Source: Pseudonocardiaceae bacterium (GTDB taxonomy: Bacteria > Actinomycetota > Actinomycetes > Mycobacteriales > Pseudonocardiaceae). Taken from it: a stretch of 64,000 bases of DNA. The DNA is taken from positions 1-64,000 of the forward strand of contig WHSY01000008.1 of NCBI GenBank assembly GCA_009379815.1. Reading direction: 5' to 3'. The position numbers and the translations under genes were made by a program. Positions 61,957-64,000 of this stretch are shown here, one piece after another. A model generated the notes under the pieces. It was not told the DNA's origin. It did not search any database and saw only the letters and a list, made by a program, of their open reading frames with translations. The stretch's first letter is position 1, and each line of letters starts with the position of its first letter.

Positions 61957-63768
61957 TCAGTCGAGGATGGTGACCTCGCCGCTGTTGCCGTCGACCCGCA
62001 GCCGCTGACCGGTCTTGATCGTGCGGGTGGCGAACGCGGTTCCGGTCACCGCGGGCAACCCGTACTCGCGGCACACGATCGCGGCGTGGCTCATGATCCC
62101 GCCGACGTCGGTGACCGTGGCGGCGATCTTGCCGAAGACCGGTGCCCAGCTCGGCGCGGTCAGCGGGGCGACGAGGATCTCGCCCGGCTCGATCTCGCCG
62201 ATCCCGTCGGCGCTCTGGATGACCCGCGCCGGGCCCTCGGCGAAGCCGGGGGAGGCGGCGAAGCCGGACAGCCCGCCCCCGCCGTCGGCGCCCGCGGCCA
62301 GCCAGGAGTTGACGCTCTCGGTCGTGATGCCCCACAGCATCACGGTGAACGGCTCGGTGATGACCTCCGGTGGCTTGCCCAGCGCCTGCGGTGGCGACCA
62401 CTGCCGCAGCGCCTCGAGGATGCGCTTGCGGCGAGCGATCTCCGGGGGCCAGTAGTGCGACCCGCGCGGCGTGGTGCCCACGGCCCACGCCGAGTACAGG
62501 TCGAACAGCGCCTCGGGGACCTCGTCGCGCTTGAGGCAGAAGATGTCGTCAGCCTCGGTGAAGAAGCCTTCCTTGACCAGCATCCCGCCGAGATCGCGCA
62601 TCTTGCGGAACAGGATCGCGTGGCTCCAGTGCTCGATGTAGAAGTTGTGGTTCTCCACGTACGGGAACACCGTCCGGGCCAGCCCGAGCTTGGCCTCGAA
62701 CGCCTGCCGGTCCTCATCGCTGGCCAGCAGGTCGGAGTACTCGGAGACCAGCCGGTCGCGTTCGGCCGTGACCCGCTCGACGGGGCGCTCCAGGCTCTCG
62801 CCGCGCCGGATCTTGCCGATGTAGCCGGCGATGAACTCGAACGGCAGCTCCAGGTTCTCGTTCCAGATCTTGTCCGAGCTGTAGAAGCCGCTGCCGCCGG
62901 AGAAGTTGAACCAGGGGTCCTTCGACGTCTCGAACTGCTCCATCCAGCGCGCGCCCTGCGGGTGGGCGTTGACGGCGGCGAGCACCGCGTCCGGGGAGCT
63001 CTCGGCGAACGCGTCGTCGAGGCCGAGCTCCACGGCGAGCGAGGCGAGCTTCTTGACCTCCTGGTCGGGGCGGAACAGGTCCACCTCGATGCCCGCGACC
63101 ATCTTGGCGATCGCCTGGTCGGGGATGTTGGGGAAGGCCTGCTTGCAGAACCCGAAGTAGTCCAGGTAGGCGGCGTAGCCGAGGTTGAGGAACTCGAAGT
63201 GGTAGTTCCACAGCTTGAGCGCGTGGTCGAGCAGCCGGTGGTAGTTCTCGATGAGCCGATAGCCGCTGCCCAGCCCCTTGCCCGAGGTGATGACCTCGAG
63301 CGGTTCCAGCTCGGGCAGCGGCTCGAAGTGCAGCGCCTCCATCTCGCCGATCAGCTCTCTGATCTTGACCATCCACTGGTCGTAGAGCTCGTTCCAGTGC
63401 TCGTAGTAGTAACCGGCACGCTCCATGAAGTGAGGTACCCGGGCCTCGATCTCCGCCGGATCGTCGACCCCGACCGGTGAGAGGAAGGCGTAGCCGTTCA
63501 GGGTCCGGAAATCGACGCCCCTCGCCGGGGGGATGACGTAGTGCCGGGTGTTGTTCTGACCCAGCCCGGCGAAGGCGTACTCGTAGAACGTGGCGTCCCA
63601 CGGGGGGATCACCGTCGGCAGGTGTACCCCGTCCTGGAACCAGAACTGCGACTCCTCGTACTCCCGGCGGTCCTCGGAGAACAGGACGGAGTACGGGTAG
63701 AGCTCCTGCCAGCCCTCGGCACCGGGCGGTGTCTCGATCTCGAACGGGGTGGGGAACCGGTCTGCCAT
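61957..63768 (-). CDS. PEP-synthase-like phosphotransferase subunit with phosphohistidine domain (PpsA/CreH-like)
   Basis: 603 residues from ATG 63768 with GAGAGGAAG upstream. The C-terminal mobile (swivel) domain carries the conserved phosphohistidine loop VGGIMSHAAIVCREYGLPAV, with His561, and ends SGEVTILD. The large N-terminal region (LYPYSVLFSEDR through FEFLNLGYAAYL) is Trp/Tyr-rich and unlike the PEP/pyruvate barrel of PpsA/PPDK. It lacks an ATP-grasp domain; the next gene upstream in transcription (at the window edge) encodes one. This split, with His near residue 560 of about 600, resembles PpsA of phenylphosphate synthase and aerobic CreH. Phosphorylation of a phenolic substrate is inferred. 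Confidence 0.82.
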   Translation of the reverse strand: MADRFPTPFEIETPPGAEGWQELYPYSVLFSEDRREYEESQFWFQDGVHLPTVIPPWDATFYEYAFAGLGQNNTRHYVIPPARGVDFRTLNGYAFLSPVGVDDPAEIEARVPHFMERAGYYYEHWNELYDQWMVKIRELIGEMEALHFEPLPELEPLEVITSGKGLGSGYRLIENYHRLLDHALKLWNYHFEFLNLGYAAYLDYFGFCKQAFPNIPDQAIAKMVAGIEVDLFRPDQEVKKLASLAVELGLDDAFAESSPDAVLAAVNAHPQGARWMEQFETSKDPWFNFSGGSGFYSSDKIWNENLELPFEFIAGYIGKIRRGESLERPVERVTAERDRLVSEYSDLLASDEDRQAFEAKLGLARTVFPYVENHNFYIEHWSHAILFRKMRDLGGMLVKEGFFTEADDIFCLKRDEVPEALFDLYSAWAVGTTPRGSHYWPPEIARRKRILEALRQWSPPQALGKPPEVITEPFTVMLWGITTESVNSWLAAGADGGGGLSGFAASPGFAEGPARVIQSADGIGEIEPGEILVAPLTAPSWAPVFGKIAATVTDVGGIMSHAAIVCREYGLPAVTGTAFATRTIKTGQRLRVDGNSGEVTILD

Positions 63769-63818
63769 TGTCTTCCTCTCTTCTCCGCCGCGGCTGCGGT
63801 CGGGGGCCCCGGGACGCC

Positions 63819-64000
63819 TCAGCCGTCGGTGCTGGCGGTCCGCCTGGTGTGCAGCGGCGACACGAGGGTGTTGACGATGCTCATGTAGCCGCCGGCCGTG
63901 CCGCTACTGACGGATGCGCGGGGGCGGCGGCTCCACACCGTCTCCGGGCGACTCTGCAGGAGCAGGACGTTGTCGGGCGCCGCGAGATGCGCGTCGATCG
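63819..64000 (-). CDS. ATP-grasp subunit of the split phosphotransferase (C-terminal fragment)
   Basis: Only the last 59 residues lie in the window (stop TGA 63819-63821); no start. It reads IDAHLAAPDNVLLLQSRPET and then VWSRR, and the L-Q-x-R-P-E-T is the well-known end of the ATP-grasp nucleotide-binding domain of PPDK/PEP synthases. A short non-conserved tail follows. Gap to the PEP-enzyme gene is 50 bp, same strand, so the two form an operon and presumably one enzyme (ATP-binding plus His-swivel subunits). Confidence 0.7.
   Translation of the reverse strand, partial: IDAHLAAPDNVLLLQSRPETVWSRRPRASVSSGTAGGYMSIVNTLVSPLHTRRTASTDG

Noticed and set aside
61933-63480. A 515-residue plus-strand frame opposite the PEP-enzyme gene
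   Set aside because: Translation is a low-complexity Val/Leu/Asp/Gly shadow; the minus-strand gene has the phosphohistidine loop and good ribosome site.

Overview
The window is a high-GC actinobacterial chromosome segment. Gene content, GTG starts, leaderless-looking promoters and gene order point to Pseudonocardiales, most likely Pseudonocardia or a close relative (inference from sequence only). From chorismate mutase to purH (about 9.4-25.5 kb) the order matches Mycobacterium tuberculosis Rv0948c-Rv0957: chorismate mutase, UvrD1/PcrA, M23 peptidase, sucC, sucD, DUF5336 protein, PerM, purN, purH. The block folD, DUF3017, mdh, icd, trpS and YihY (44-53 kb) recalls the Rv3356c-Rv3335c neighbourhood.

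Layout. 0-2.5 kb: the end of a ChoD-like GMC oxidoreductase, then guaA. 2.5-6.3 kb: an envelope-stress module made of a small membrane protein, a PspC/toastrack protein, a PspC-fused histidine kinase and a NarL-type regulator. 6.3-10.5 kb: a PASTA-less Ser/Thr kinase, a paralogue of its extracellular domain, a membrane protein, chorismate mutase and a DedA protein. 10.7-25.5 kb: the conserved uvrD1-to-purH block, with a lone B12-binding protein and a CrtI-like flavoprotein inserted. 26-34 kb: SOS mutagenesis genes imuA'-imuB, a YrhK protein, a DUF222-HNH nuclease and dnaE2, with LexA boxes. 34-43 kb: a PucR/GAF regulator and a molybdenum hydroxylase (FAD, 2Fe-2S and Mo subunits) with SDR, cyclase and transporter genes. 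44-53 kb: housekeeping metabolism, nuclease, tRNA synthetase and membrane genes. 53-64 kb: two convergent aromatic-catabolism clusters. The plus-strand one encodes acetaldehyde dehydrogenase, 4-hydroxy-2-oxovalerate aldolase, a tautomerase and a semialdehyde dehydrogenase. The minus-strand one encodes a hydratase, a meta-cleavage-type hydrolase, a luciferase-like oxidoreductase, a zinc ribbon, a Rieske oxygenase and a split PEP-synthase-like phosphotransferase. No ring-cleavage dioxygenase is inside the window.

The most interesting signals are these. (1) A split, PpsA/PpsB or CreH/CreI-like kinase pair sits beside a Rieske oxygenase, suggesting phosphorylation-primed aromatic degradation. (2) A DUF222-HNH nuclease is translationally coupled to dnaE2 and appears to start inside a LexA box. 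(3) A 40-bp palindrome occurs three times, and in each case its arm supplies the stop codon of a flanking gene. (4) A second 28-bp repeat is duplicated at the end of the M23 gene and also lies in frame inside dnaE2. I saw no rRNA, tRNA, CRISPR array, insertion sequence or prophage.
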